Shown piece after piece: positions 9,920 through 18,515 of a stretch of 64,000 bases of DNA (position 1 is the first letter of the stretch; each line of letters opens with the position of its first letter). The notes beneath the pieces were generated by a model that worked only from the letters and a program-made list of their open reading frames with translations, ran no database searches and was not told where the DNA came from. The stretch is taken from assembly GCF_000698575.1 (NCBI RefSeq), contig NZ_JFHD01000001.1, positions 124,001 to 188,000 of the forward strand, in the 5' to 3' direction. Made by a program: the position numbers and the translations under genes. The DNA comes from Caballeronia zhejiangensis. GTDB taxonomy: Bacteria; Pseudomonadota; Gammaproteobacteria; Burkholderiales; Burkholderiaceae.

Positions 9920-10843
9920 ATGGCGCAAGCGCCGCACATCGGCCGGAAGGAAGACCGCAGCACGCACAACGAACGCCGCTGGCTCACGACCGGCGGTCCG
10001 ATTCTCTTTTTGCTGCTCTGGTCCGCCGGCTTTCCGATTGCGAAAACCGGCCTGCATTACGCGTCGCCGCTGACGTTTCTCGCAATACGCTTCGCATTGA
10101 GCGTCGGCCTGCTGCTCGCGGTATGCGCCGTGAAGCGTCCGCAATGGCCGCGCAACGCGCGCGCGTGGCTGCATCTCGGCGTCGTCGGCTTTCTCGTGCA
10201 GGTGATGTACTTCGGACTGAGTTATCTGTCGATGACCGCGGGCATCGCGACGTCCGTGCTCGCGCTGATCGTGTCGTTGCAGCCGATTCTCGTCGGCGTG
10301 CTCGCGCCGAAGTTCGTCGGCGAACGCATCGGCGTGCGCAGATGGATCGGCTTGCTGCTCGGGCTCGCGGGCGCGGCCGGCGTGATCGTCGCGCGCGGGC
10401 CGCTGCATGCGGAATCGCTCGGTCCGGTGCTGATGGCGATCGGCGCGCTCGTCGGCATCACGGCCGCGATGCTCTATGAAAAGCGCTTGGGGACCGCGCA
10501 AGATCCGGTGACATCGAATCTCGTGCAATACAGCGTCGGCTTCGTGTTTTGCGCGCCGATGGCCTTGCTCTTCGAGCACACGCAAGTGCAATGGACGCCG
10601 GCATTCATCGCGACGCTCGCGTATCTCGTCGTCGGCAATTCGCTGATCGCGATCACGCTGCTGCTCGCGATGACGCGTGCGGGCAAGGTCTCGCAAGTCG
10701 CGTCGCTGTTCTTCTTCGTGCCGCCGGCAGCCGCCGTGCTGTCGTACTTCTTTCTCGGCGAAGTGCTGCCGAGGACCGCATGGTATGCGATGGGCGTCGC
10801 CGTGCTCGGCGTCGCCATCGCCACATGGAAGCCGCGCAGATAG
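9920..10843 (+). CDS. EamA/DMT-family transporter
   Basis: The protein has about 307 residues with ten predicted membrane segments in two EamA halves; the second half contains ITLLLAMTRAGKVSQVASLFFFVPP. It is an inner-membrane drug/metabolite exporter of unknown substrate. A longer frame opens at 9845, but GGGGA upstream of the ATG at 9920 and the normal DMT start at that point favour the shorter form. It converges with the dehydratase gene, leaving 3 bases between stops. Confidence 0.85.
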   Translation: MAQAPHIGRKEDRSTHNERRWLTTGGPILFLLLWSAGFPIAKTGLHYASPLTFLAIRFALSVGLLLAVCAVKRPQWPRNARAWLHLGVVGFLVQVMYFGLSYLSMTAGIATSVLALIVSLQPILVGVLAPKFVGERIGVRRWIGLLLGLAGAAGVIVARGPLHAESLGPVLMAIGALVGITAAMLYEKRLGTAQDPVTSNLVQYSVGFVFCAPMALLFEHTQVQWTPAFIATLAYLVVGNSLIAITLLLAMTRAGKVSQVASLFFFVPPAAAVLSYFFLGEVLPRTAWYAMGVAVLGVAIATWKPRR

Positions 10844-10846
10844 CGG

Positions 10847-12589
10847 CTAGTGCGAATGCTTCGGCACTTCCGCGCCACGGCATCCGACGAGAAAGTCGAA
10901 GTCGCAACCTTCATCGGCCTGAAGAACGTGCTCGACGTACAGCTTGCGATAACCCGTTTTATCCTCGGGAATCTCGCTCTTCGCCGCGTTCCACGCATCG
11001 AGGCGCGCGCGGATTTCATCGTCGCCGATGTCGATGCGTAGCACGCCGTTGTCGCAATCGAGCTCGATCCAGTCGCCATCGCGCACGATCGCAAGCGGCC
11101 CGCCCGCGCGTGCCTCGGGCGCGACGTGCAGCACGACGGTGCCATACGCGGTGCCGCTCATGCGCGCATCCGACACGCGCACCATGTCCGTCACGCCTTG
11201 CGCGAGCAGCTTCGGCGGCAAGCCCATGTTGCCGACTTCCGCCATGCCCGGATAACCCTTCGGCCCGCAATTCTTCATGACGAGCACGGAGTCCGCCGTG
11301 ACATCGAGATCGGGATCGGCGATACGGTGCTTGTAGTCGTCGAAGTTCTCGAACACGACCGCGCGCCCGCGATGCTTCAGCAACGCAGCCGTCGCCGCCG
11401 ACGGCTTCAGCACCGCGCCATTCGGCGCGAGATTGCCGCGCAGCACGCACAATCCGCCATCGGCGACGAGCGGCTTGTCGAGCGGGCGAATCACTTCGTC
11501 GTTGTAGAGCGGCGCTTCCTTCACGTTCTCCCACAGCGTGTGGCCGTTCGCGGTGAGCGCATCCGGATGCGGAATCAGGTTCGCTTCGCCGAGACGCCGC
11601 AAGACGGCGGGCAAGCCCCCGGCGTAGTAGAACTCTTCCATCAGGAAGCGGCCCGAAGGCTGCAAATCGACGAGCGTGGGCGTGCCGCGACCGATGCGCG
11701 TCCAGTCGTCGAGTTCGAGCTTCACGCCGATACGCCCCGCGATCGCCTTCAAATGAATCGCCGCATTCGTCGATCCGCCGATCGCCGCGTTCGCACGAAT
11801 CGCGTTTTCGAAGGCCTCGCGCGTGAGCAGCTTGGACAGACGCAAATCCTCGAGCGCCATTTCGACGATACGCATGCCCGACAGATGCGCGAGCACATAG
11901 CGACGCGAATCGACCGCCGGAATCGCGGCGTTGTGCGGCAGCGTGACGCCGAGCGCTTCGGCCATGCACGCCATCGTCGATGCAGTGCCCATCGTGTTGC
12001 AGGTGCCCGTCGAGCGCGACATGCCCGCTTCCGCCGACATGAACTCGTGAATCGAAATCTTGCCCGCCTTCACCTGCTCGCTGAGTTGCCATACGACCGT
12101 GCCCGAGCCGATGTCGCGTCCTTCGTGCTTGCCGTTCAACATCGGTCCGCCCGAGACGACGATCGCGGGCACGTCGCAGCTCGCCGCGCCCATCAGCAAC
12201 GCGGGCGTCGTCTTGTCACAGCCGACGAGCAGCACGACCGCATCGACGGGATTGCCGCGTATCGCTTCCTCGACGTCCATGCTCGCGAGATTGCGCGTGA
12301 ACATCGCGGTGGGACGCAAATTCGATTCGCCGTTGGAGAACACCGGAAACTCGACGGGGAACCCGCCCGCTTCGAACACGCCGCGCTTCACGTGCTCGGC
12401 GAGCTTGCGGAAGTGCGAATTGCACGGCGTTAGTTCGGACCACGTATTACATATGCCGATGATCGGCTTGCCCGCGAACTCGTGGTCCGGAATGCCCTGG
12501 TTTTTCATCCAGCTCCGGTACATGAACCCGTTCTTGTCGGCGGTGCCGAACCACGCGGCCGAACGGAGCTTGGCTTTTGGGGCGCTCAT
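10847..12589 (-). CDS. IlvD/Edd-family sugar-acid dehydratase, probably L-arabinonate dehydratase-like
   Basis: The protein has 580 residues. Cysteines that hold the iron-sulphur cluster in this family appear in GCDKTTPALLMGAASCD and STGTCNTMGTAS. IGICNTWSELTPCN and SGTAYGTVVLH are also typical. These enzymes dehydrate aldonic acids (or dihydroxyacids) to 2-keto-3-deoxy acids. Divergence from a CUT2 sugar importer with a FadR-type regulator favours a pentonate or hexonate substrate over branched-chain amino-acid synthesis. In-frame ATGs at 12670 and 12628 add residues absent from the family, so MSAPKAKLRSAAWFG at 12589 was chosen. Its ribosome site is weak. Confidence 0.82.
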   Translation of the reverse strand: MSAPKAKLRSAAWFGTADKNGFMYRSWMKNQGIPDHEFAGKPIIGICNTWSELTPCNSHFRKLAEHVKRGVFEAGGFPVEFPVFSNGESNLRPTAMFTRNLASMDVEEAIRGNPVDAVVLLVGCDKTTPALLMGAASCDVPAIVVSGGPMLNGKHEGRDIGSGTVVWQLSEQVKAGKISIHEFMSAEAGMSRSTGTCNTMGTASTMACMAEALGVTLPHNAAIPAVDSRRYVLAHLSGMRIVEMALEDLRLSKLLTREAFENAIRANAAIGGSTNAAIHLKAIAGRIGVKLELDDWTRIGRGTPTLVDLQPSGRFLMEEFYYAGGLPAVLRRLGEANLIPHPDALTANGHTLWENVKEAPLYNDEVIRPLDKPLVADGGLCVLRGNLAPNGAVLKPSAATAALLKHRGRAVVFENFDDYKHRIADPDLDVTADSVLVMKNCGPKGYPGMAEVGNMGLPPKLLAQGVTDMVRVSDARMSGTAYGTVVLHVAPEARAGGPLAIVRDGDWIELDCDNGVLRIDIGDDEIRARLDAWNAAKSEIPEDKTGYRKLYVEHVLQADEGCDFDFLVGCRGAEVPKHSH

Positions 12590-12914
12590 GGCTTTGATCA
12601 CTTGATGGGAAAGACCTATAAATAGCATGACTATATCGATGGGGCGTACCGGGAAAACGCTAATCGCCACGTCAAAACACTCTGCATATAGTTTGTCTAT
12701 TGAAGTCAGCGCGCGGGCTTCGTCGTCCCAATTACTAGTTCAAAACGCCGCGCTCTCGAATCGCCCTCTCGCACTGTTCGCACGGTCATCCGCAACGCTT
12801 CGTTCTTTCATCGATGAAAGCCGCGTGTGTATGACGTGCCGTGAAACCCAGTATCTGACAGCGATCGACGATGAGTCGACCCATCGACCAACGAAGAAGA
12901 GACCGGAGGAACAC
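12590..12914. promoter_or_regulatory. Divergent control region, dehydratase / sugar ABC transporter
   Basis: No gene is seen in these 325 bases. The segment is locally AT-richer around 12600-12760 and must hold promoters for both directions. GGAGGA at 12905-12910 is a strong ribosome site for the binding-protein gene. The likely regulator is the GntR protein at the end of the transporter operon, but I could not pick out a convincing operator by eye. Confidence 0.4.
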
Positions 12915-14021
12915 ATGGCGCAGAATCGGGATGACGACGCAAACGACAGCAAGCTCATCAGCGCGGGCCGGCGCGGCATCATGCAGGGCGCGGGACTCGG
13001 CGCGGCGCTGTCGCTCCTGGGCGGCGTGACCGGTGGCGGCGGTTTGATCTCGTCCGCGCAGGCGGCCGAAGCGGCGTTTCCGCAGCACAAGAAATGGAAG
13101 ATCGTGTTCGTCAATCATGTGACGACGAACCCGTTCTTCGTGCCGACGCAATACGGCATTCAGGATGCGTGCTCCATGTTCGGCATGGACTATCAGTGGA
13201 CCGGCTCGGCCACGTCCGACGCGGGCGAAATGGTGCGCGCGGTGAATTCTGCGATCGCTGCGAAAGCCGATGCGATCGCCGTGCCGATCGTCGATCCGAA
13301 CGCATTCGACAAGCCCATTCAGGCCGCGCTCGACGCCGGCATTCCCGTATTCGCTTACAACGCCGATGCGCCGCGCGGCAAGACGAATCCGCGGCTCGCT
13401 TACATCGGACAGGATCTGTATCTGTCGGGTTATCAGATGGGCGAGCGAATCGCCAGCATGATCGACAGCGGCATGGTCGCGCTTTTCATCGCGACGCCGG
13501 GACAGTTGAACATTCAGCCGCGTCTCGACGGCGCGAGCGATGCGATCAAGAAATCCGGCAAGAAGATCGACATTCAGACCGTTGCGACGGGCGCGACCGT
13601 CAACGAAGAACTGTCGAAGATCAAGTCGTTCTATCTCGGGCATCAGGACCTGAAAGGCATGTTCGCAGTCGATGCCGGCAGCACGCAAGGCGTCGCGCAA
13701 GTGATGAAGGAATCGAACCTGCCTTCGAAGGGCGTGCATGGCGGCGGCTTCGATCTGTTGCCGCAGACGATCCAGCTCATCCACGAAGGCTTCCTCGATT
13801 TCACCATCGACCAGCAGCCGTATGTGCAGGGCTTCTACACGGTGATGGAAGCGTTCGTGTTCCTCGCGTCGGGCGGGCTCGTCGGGCCGGCGAACATCAA
13901 TACCGGTCTCAAGTTCGTGACGAAGGATACGGTCGAGCCGTATCTCAACACGTCGACGCGTTATGAAGGCAAGACCACCAAGCCGCAAATCGTGCCGATG
14001 AAAGGGGCCATCAAGTCCTGA
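12915..14021 (+). CDS. Sugar ABC transporter substrate-binding protein (CUT2)
   Basis: The protein has 368 residues and a periplasmic-binding-protein type 1 fold (ribose/fructose-binding class). The signal region SAGRRGIMQGAGLGAALSLLGG has a twin-arginine-like pair ahead of a hydrophobic stretch, with cleavage near AQAAEA; this suggests Tat export rather than Sec. A longer frame from 12627 lacks a signal. The ATG at 12915 has GGAGGA four bases upstream and was chosen. The permease ATG overlaps its stop (TGATG). The ligand is probably a monosaccharide; the neighbouring dehydratase hints at a pentose or aldonate. Confidence 0.85.
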   Translation: MAQNRDDDANDSKLISAGRRGIMQGAGLGAALSLLGGVTGGGGLISSAQAAEAAFPQHKKWKIVFVNHVTTNPFFVPTQYGIQDACSMFGMDYQWTGSATSDAGEMVRAVNSAIAAKADAIAVPIVDPNAFDKPIQAALDAGIPVFAYNADAPRGKTNPRLAYIGQDLYLSGYQMGERIASMIDSGMVALFIATPGQLNIQPRLDGASDAIKKSGKKIDIQTVATGATVNEELSKIKSFYLGHQDLKGMFAVDAGSTQGVAQVMKESNLPSKGVHGGGFDLLPQTIQLIHEGFLDFTIDQQPYVQGFYTVMEAFVFLASGGLVGPANINTGLKFVTKDTVEPYLNTSTRYEGKTTKPQIVPMKGAIKS

Positions 14022-15031
14022 TGAACACAGTGAACGAACCCCGTAAAGCAACGACGCCCGCGCGGATCGCCAGTCCGCGCGGTGCGTGGGCGTCGCATTG
14101 GGCGCCGGAGTTGCGCATCCTCCTCGTGGCCGTGCTGCTCGCGGCTTACTTCCAGTTCATCAACCACGACTTCCTGTTCAGCAACGCGAGCCTCGTCAAC
14201 CTTTCGCAGTATGTCGCGCCGGTCGCGATCATCGCGTTCGGCGAGATCATGCTGATGATCGGCGGCGACATCGATCTGTCGGCGGGCATGGTCTTCGCAT
14301 TCGCGCCGTTCATGATGGTGTTCGCGAACGAAGCGGGCGCGCCGATGTGGCTCGCGGTGATCGCGGGGCTCATCGCCGCGGCGATCATCGGCTTCGTGAA
14401 CGGCGCGGTGACGGTCTTTCTGCGCCTGCCTTCGTTCGTGACGACGCTCGGCACGCTCTTTCTCATCAACGGCATCACGCTGACCGTCTCGCGGGGCACG
14501 CCCGCCGCGACGCCGGGCTCGCCGGAATTCGCCGCCGTGATGGGCGCGTGGGGCTATAGCGAGATCATCTGGACCGTTGCGATTGCGTTCGTCATGCATG
14601 TGCTGTTGCGGCATACGCGCTGGGGTCTGCACACGCAGGCGGCGGGCGCGAATCCGCTCGGCGCGAGCGAAGCGGGCATTCATGTGAACCGGCTGCGGCT
14701 CGGCAATTTCGTGCTCGCGGCGGTGCTCGCCGGATTCACGGGCATTCTCGAAAGCTTTCGCATCACGTCGATCGATCCGCAAGCGGGCGGCAATCAGATC
14801 ATGTTCCTCGCCGTGGCCGCTGCCGTGATCGGCGGGACGCCCTTGACGGGCGGCTCGGGCACGATTGTCGGCGGACTGCTCGGCGCGGCGGTGCTCGGCA
14901 TTCTGAGCGATGGCTTCACGCTCATCGGCATCAACGCGTTCACGTTCAACATCATTCTCGGCGCCGCGATTCTCGCCGCGATGATCTTCAATATCCACAT
15001 CGGCCGCATTCGCCGCAAGGGAGCACGGTGA
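14021..15031 (+). CDS. Sugar ABC transporter permease (CUT2)
   Basis: This 336-residue integral membrane protein has 8-10 hydrophobic segments and the RbsC/FrcC-type motifs GGDIDLSAGMVFA and AAAVIGGTPLTGGSGTIVGGLLG. It forms the inner-membrane channel for the upstream binding protein. Its start overlaps the previous stop by one base, and its stop overlaps the next ATG (TGATG), indicating translational coupling across the operon. Confidence 0.9.
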   Translation: MNTVNEPRKATTPARIASPRGAWASHWAPELRILLVAVLLAAYFQFINHDFLFSNASLVNLSQYVAPVAIIAFGEIMLMIGGDIDLSAGMVFAFAPFMMVFANEAGAPMWLAVIAGLIAAAIIGFVNGAVTVFLRLPSFVTTLGTLFLINGITLTVSRGTPAATPGSPEFAAVMGAWGYSEIIWTVAIAFVMHVLLRHTRWGLHTQAAGANPLGASEAGIHVNRLRLGNFVLAAVLAGFTGILESFRITSIDPQAGGNQIMFLAVAAAVIGGTPLTGGSGTIVGGLLGAAVLGILSDGFTLIGINAFTFNIILGAAILAAMIFNIHIGRIRRKGAR

Positions 15032-15822
15032 TGGCAGACCCGCAAGCAGCAGCCGCCACCGATCTCGCGCTGCGCGGCGACAAGCTCGTCAAACGCTTCG
15101 GCGCGGTGACGGCGCTCGACGGCGTGTCGCTTACGCTCGGCCGTGGCGAGATTCTCGGCATTCTCGGCGACAACGGCGCGGGCAAGTCGACGCTCGTGAA
15201 GATTCTCACGGGCTTTCATCAGCAGACGAGCGGCACGCTGCATGTGCACGGCGAGGAAACGCTGCTGAAGTCCGTCGATCATGCGCGCGCGCTCGGCATC
15301 GAATGCGTGTATCAGGACCTTGCGCTCGCGAATTCGCTGTCGATTTATCACAACATGTTCCTCAATCGCGAGATCGTGCGGCGCGGTCCGTTCAGGCTCG
15401 TCGACCACAAGCAGATGCGCGAGCGCGCGGCGCAATGTCTCGAGGATATCGGCGTACATGTGCCTTCGGTCGATCTGCCGGTCGAGCGTCTGTCGGGCGG
15501 TCAGCGTCAGGCGATCGCGGTCGCGCGCGCGGTGCATTCGAACGCGAAAATCCTGTTGCTCGACGAGCCGCTCGCCGCGATGGGCGCGCGCGAGGCCGCG
15601 CTCATCATCGATCTCGTGATGCGTTTGAAGGAAAAGGGCGGCCTCTCGATCATCATGATCATGCACAACTATGCGCAGACGCTGGACATCGCGGATCGCA
15701 TCATGTTGATGCAGCGCGGCCGCGTGACTTACGAGCAGCGCAGCGCGAACACATCGGTCGCGGAACTGATGGATATCGTGAGACGGGAATATCGGGCGAT
15801 GCGCGCGACGACCGCTCAATAG
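15031..15822 (+). CDS. Sugar ABC transporter ATP-binding protein, single-domain type
   Basis: The protein has 263 residues and one complete ABC domain: Walker A GDNGAGKST, signature LSGGQRQ and Walker B ILLLDEP. Most CUT2 importers use a fused double-ATPase of about 500 residues. A single domain is the arrangement of the FrcBCA fructose/mannose/ribose system, which also matches the gene order here. GTG at 15028 is possible, but the ATG at 15031 has GGGAG at good spacing. It couples to the permease through TGATG. Confidence 0.9.
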   Translation: MADPQAAAATDLALRGDKLVKRFGAVTALDGVSLTLGRGEILGILGDNGAGKSTLVKILTGFHQQTSGTLHVHGEETLLKSVDHARALGIECVYQDLALANSLSIYHNMFLNREIVRRGPFRLVDHKQMRERAAQCLEDIGVHVPSVDLPVERLSGGQRQAIAVARAVHSNAKILLLDEPLAAMGAREAALIIDLVMRLKEKGGLSIIMIMHNYAQTLDIADRIMLMQRGRVTYEQRSANTSVAELMDIVRREYRAMRATTAQ

Positions 15823-15841
15823 CCGTTTCGAGCTGCGCGTC

Positions 15842-16585
15842 ATGGATTACCGCAACCCCAAGCAACGCAAGAGCATGCACGGACGCATCGTGCAGGAGCT
15901 CGGCATGCAGATCGTAAGCGGGCGCATTGCGCCGGGCGAGCGTCTGCCCGCCGAGCCCACGCTCTGCGAAAGCTACGGCGTGAGCCGTCCCGTGCTGCGC
16001 GAAGCGACGCGCGTGCTCGTCGCGAAGGGGCTCGTCGTATCGAAGCCGCGCGTGGGCAGCGTCGTGCGCGCGCGCGACGAATGGCACATGCTCGACCCGG
16101 ACGTGCTCGTCTGGACCATCAGCCATCTTCCCGAAGGCGAGTTCTTCCGCTCGCTGATGACAGTCCGCCAGATCATCGAACCGGCCGCTGCCGCGCTCGC
16201 GGCCATCTCCGCGACGGATGACGACATCGCGCGCATCGGCGCTGCGTATGAGCGCATGGAAGGTGCGCAGACCGCCGCCGATCTGCTCGTTCCGGACCTC
16301 GAGTTTCATCGCTCGATCATGGCGGCCACGCACAACGACATGCTCGCGTATATCGGCAACATGCTGTCGCTCGCGCTCAGCGAGTCGATCAAGCTCACGA
16401 GCCGCCACCCGAATACGCACGCGCTGTCACTACCGCGTCACAAGGCGATCTTCACCGCGATCGCGAACCGCGATGCGCTCGCGGCGCGTCAGGCGAGCGT
16501 CGTGCAGCTCGACAACGCACGCGCCGACGCCACGTCCATCCTCGGCGGCGCGGCGCTCGAACCGGACCGTCCCCTCTCCGGGTAA
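15842..16585 (+). CDS. FadR-subfamily GntR transcriptional regulator
   Basis: The protein has 247 residues. The N-terminal winged helix (about residues 10-75) contains GRIAPGERLPAEPTLCESYGVSRPVLREATRVL, split here only by convention, and is followed by an all-helical FCD effector domain with the metal-site pattern DLEFHRSI and PRHKAIFTAI. FCD regulators commonly sense sugar acids and control their uptake and dehydration. It lies 19 bases behind the ATPase gene and is probably in the same operon, acting on the divergent region at 12.6-12.9 kb. Confidence 0.85.
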   Translation: MDYRNPKQRKSMHGRIVQELGMQIVSGRIAPGERLPAEPTLCESYGVSRPVLREATRVLVAKGLVVSKPRVGSVVRARDEWHMLDPDVLVWTISHLPEGEFFRSLMTVRQIIEPAAAALAAISATDDDIARIGAAYERMEGAQTAADLLVPDLEFHRSIMAATHNDMLAYIGNMLSLALSESIKLTSRHPNTHALSLPRHKAIFTAIANRDALAARQASVVQLDNARADATSILGGAALEPDRPLSG

Positions 16586-16885
16586 GTTTTCCCGATCTTT
16601 CGCGTCGTAACGTTTGCATCGGACGAAATTCGTTCAAGTCCCGTTCATCCCTGCCGTAAACCCTATTGAGACCGGCTTCGACGCGGTCTCCTCTTCGCCC
16701 CACGTGTCCGGCAGCGCCCTCTTCCGGACGGCTCACCGGGGTTAATCGACAAGCATTCCACCGTTCCTGCGTCCGACGCGGGACGAAGGTCCGTTACCGG
16801 TCCGTCCGCGTTCGTCCGGACGACTCGCGCAACGTACGCCTACTTCGTGGAGATGGATGTCAGCCACTTAGTAATCCGTATTGAA
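16586..16885. other. Intergenic region after the GntR gene
   Basis: I see no gene, hairpin terminator or repeat of note in these 300 bases. They presumably carry the promoter for the lipoprotein gene that follows. Confidence 0.4.
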
Positions 16886-18202
16886 ATGACGAACTTCGCT
16901 CCGGCCTTCCGCTTCATCCGATTCAAGTCTATTGCGCTCGTTGCAGCGGTGAGCGTGTTGGTCGCCGCATGCGGCGGCGGCGGTGGCGGCAGCAGCGACA
17001 ACGCATCATCGAGTAGCGCCGCGCAGAGCGGCAGCGCGTCGGCTTCTTCCGCGAGCGTGACGGGATCGGATACATCGCCATCGGGCACGGGGACGACCAA
17101 GCTCACGACGAGCCCGCCCGCCACCGCGAGCGACACCTCCGACGACACCGCGTCGAGCGGCACATCTTCGCCCACGGCCAGCGCGCCCGCTCCCGCGTCG
17201 AGCACGGATAGCACGAGCACCGATAACTCGAGCACCGGCAACACAGGCACCACGACGCCGACGCCGACGCCGTCCGCGCGACTCTTCTACGGCGTGAACG
17301 GTCACAACAATGAAGGCGGCGCCTACGATATCTCCAGCCCCGCGCTGCAGCTTTCGCAATTGCAGGATCTCGGCGCGAAGCTGTATCGCAACGAGGTCTA
17401 TAGCCAGGGCACCGCGAACAAGCTCGCGGGCATCGCCGACATCATGGCGGCAGGCGGCGTCACCGTGTATCCGGTGATCCTGATGGACATCGCCACGTTC
17501 ATCAACGAAACCGACGGCTACAACGCCGGTTTCGCGCTCGGCCAACAGACGGCGAGTTCGCGCCGCTATGCGTACTACGAGGTCACGAACGAGATGGAAT
17601 CGGCGCTGCTGCTCGGCAATGTCGATGGCGTGCTTCCGTCGCAATACGATGCCGCCAAGTTCAGGATCCTGCGCGGCGTCATTCGCGGGATGATCGCGGG
17701 CATCAAGTCGGTCGATACGTCGGGGAAGATCATTCTGGGCGGCGGCACCTGGCTGCACTACGGCTTCGCGCAAATGCTCGCGGCCGGCACGGAGCCGGAT
17801 GGCAGCACGGGGCATGAGGTCGTGAATTGGGACATCACCGCGTGGCACTGGTACTCGGACATGAACGACATCACCAACGCGTGCGGCGGCACGGGCTGTC
17901 ACAACGTGCTCGCGGCGCTTCAGGCGCTCGGCAAGCCGATCTGGATCAACGAGGCCGGCGTGCGCCCGAACTTCGGCACCGATCAGCAGATCGCGGCATA
18001 TCTCGTCGGCAACAAGATGTTGGCGCAGTTCGTCACGCTCGCATCGACCTACGGCATCGAATCGGTTCAGACGTACCAACTCTACGACGATCCGGCGGGT
18101 CTTCCGGGCGGCGGCGCATACGGCTTGCTCGAGAACGACGGCCACACGCAGAAGGACGCCTATACCGCGTACAAGAATTTCGTCGCGGCGCATCCTATGT
18201 GA
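16886..18202 (+). CDS. Surface lipoprotein with glycoside-hydrolase-like TIM barrel
   Basis: The protein has 438 residues. A lipoprotein signal ends in the lipobox LVAAC near residue 30. A low-complexity linker rich in Gly, Ser and Thr follows (to about residue 130), then a catalytic-like domain starting LFYGVNGHN. YYEVTNEMES (Glu near 236) and IWINEAGV (Glu near 356) fit the acid/base and nucleophile glutamates of clan GH-A hydrolases. The family number is not certain (GH39/GH5-like). In-frame starts at 16847 and 16853 exist; the ATG at 16886 gives a normal lipoprotein n-region. It overlaps the convergent Rieske gene by 8 bases. It probably acts at the cell surface on a polysaccharide. Confidence 0.7.
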   Translation: MTNFAPAFRFIRFKSIALVAAVSVLVAACGGGGGGSSDNASSSSAAQSGSASASSASVTGSDTSPSGTGTTKLTTSPPATASDTSDDTASSGTSSPTASAPAPASSTDSTSTDNSSTGNTGTTTPTPTPSARLFYGVNGHNNEGGAYDISSPALQLSQLQDLGAKLYRNEVYSQGTANKLAGIADIMAAGGVTVYPVILMDIATFINETDGYNAGFALGQQTASSRRYAYYEVTNEMESALLLGNVDGVLPSQYDAAKFRILRGVIRGMIAGIKSVDTSGKIILGGGTWLHYGFAQMLAAGTEPDGSTGHEVVNWDITAWHWYSDMNDITNACGGTGCHNVLAALQALGKPIWINEAGVRPNFGTDQQIAAYLVGNKMLAQFVTLASTYGIESVQTYQLYDDPAGLPGGGAYGLLENDGHTQKDAYTAYKNFVAAHPM

Positions 18203-18515
18203 TGCTTTCGCCTTCGATCAGCACGCGGCCATTGTCGATGCGGATGGGTATGTGCCTGAGGCTCGCGCCAAGGCATGGACCATCGACGCACACGCCGTCT
18301 TCGAAGCGAAACATCGCGCTGTGATGCGCGCACATCAGCAGCGCGCCTTCATAGGTCCAGAACGCGTCGGGCTCGTAGTTGAGCGGTATCGAGAAATGCG
18401 GGCAAACGTTGCGATACGCCCACGCATCGCCGCCGCGTCGCAGAACGAGAACCGATGGCGCGGCTTCGAAGCCGCCGCCATCGGGAATGTCGTCGAGCGC
18501 GCAAAGAACGTTCAC
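18195..18515 (-). CDS. Rieske [2Fe-2S] ferredoxin
   Basis: The protein has 106 residues, the size of a stand-alone Rieske ferredoxin. Cluster ligands are Cys38-x-His40 and Cys62-x2-His65. Such proteins shuttle electrons to ring-hydroxylating oxygenases, but no oxygenase alpha subunit lies in the window. It is the last gene of the hydroquinone operon, and its ATG overlaps the stop of the intradiol dioxygenase gene (ATGA). Its partner is unknown; it could instead reactivate a non-haem iron dioxygenase by reducing oxidised iron, as known for some ferredoxins of catechol pathways (inference). Confidence 0.85.
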   Translation of the reverse strand: MNVLCALDDIPDGGGFEAAPSVLVLRRGGDAWAYRNVCPHFSIPLNYEPDAFWTYEGALLMCAHHSAMFRFEDGVCVDGPCLGASLRHIPIRIDNGRVLIEGESIT

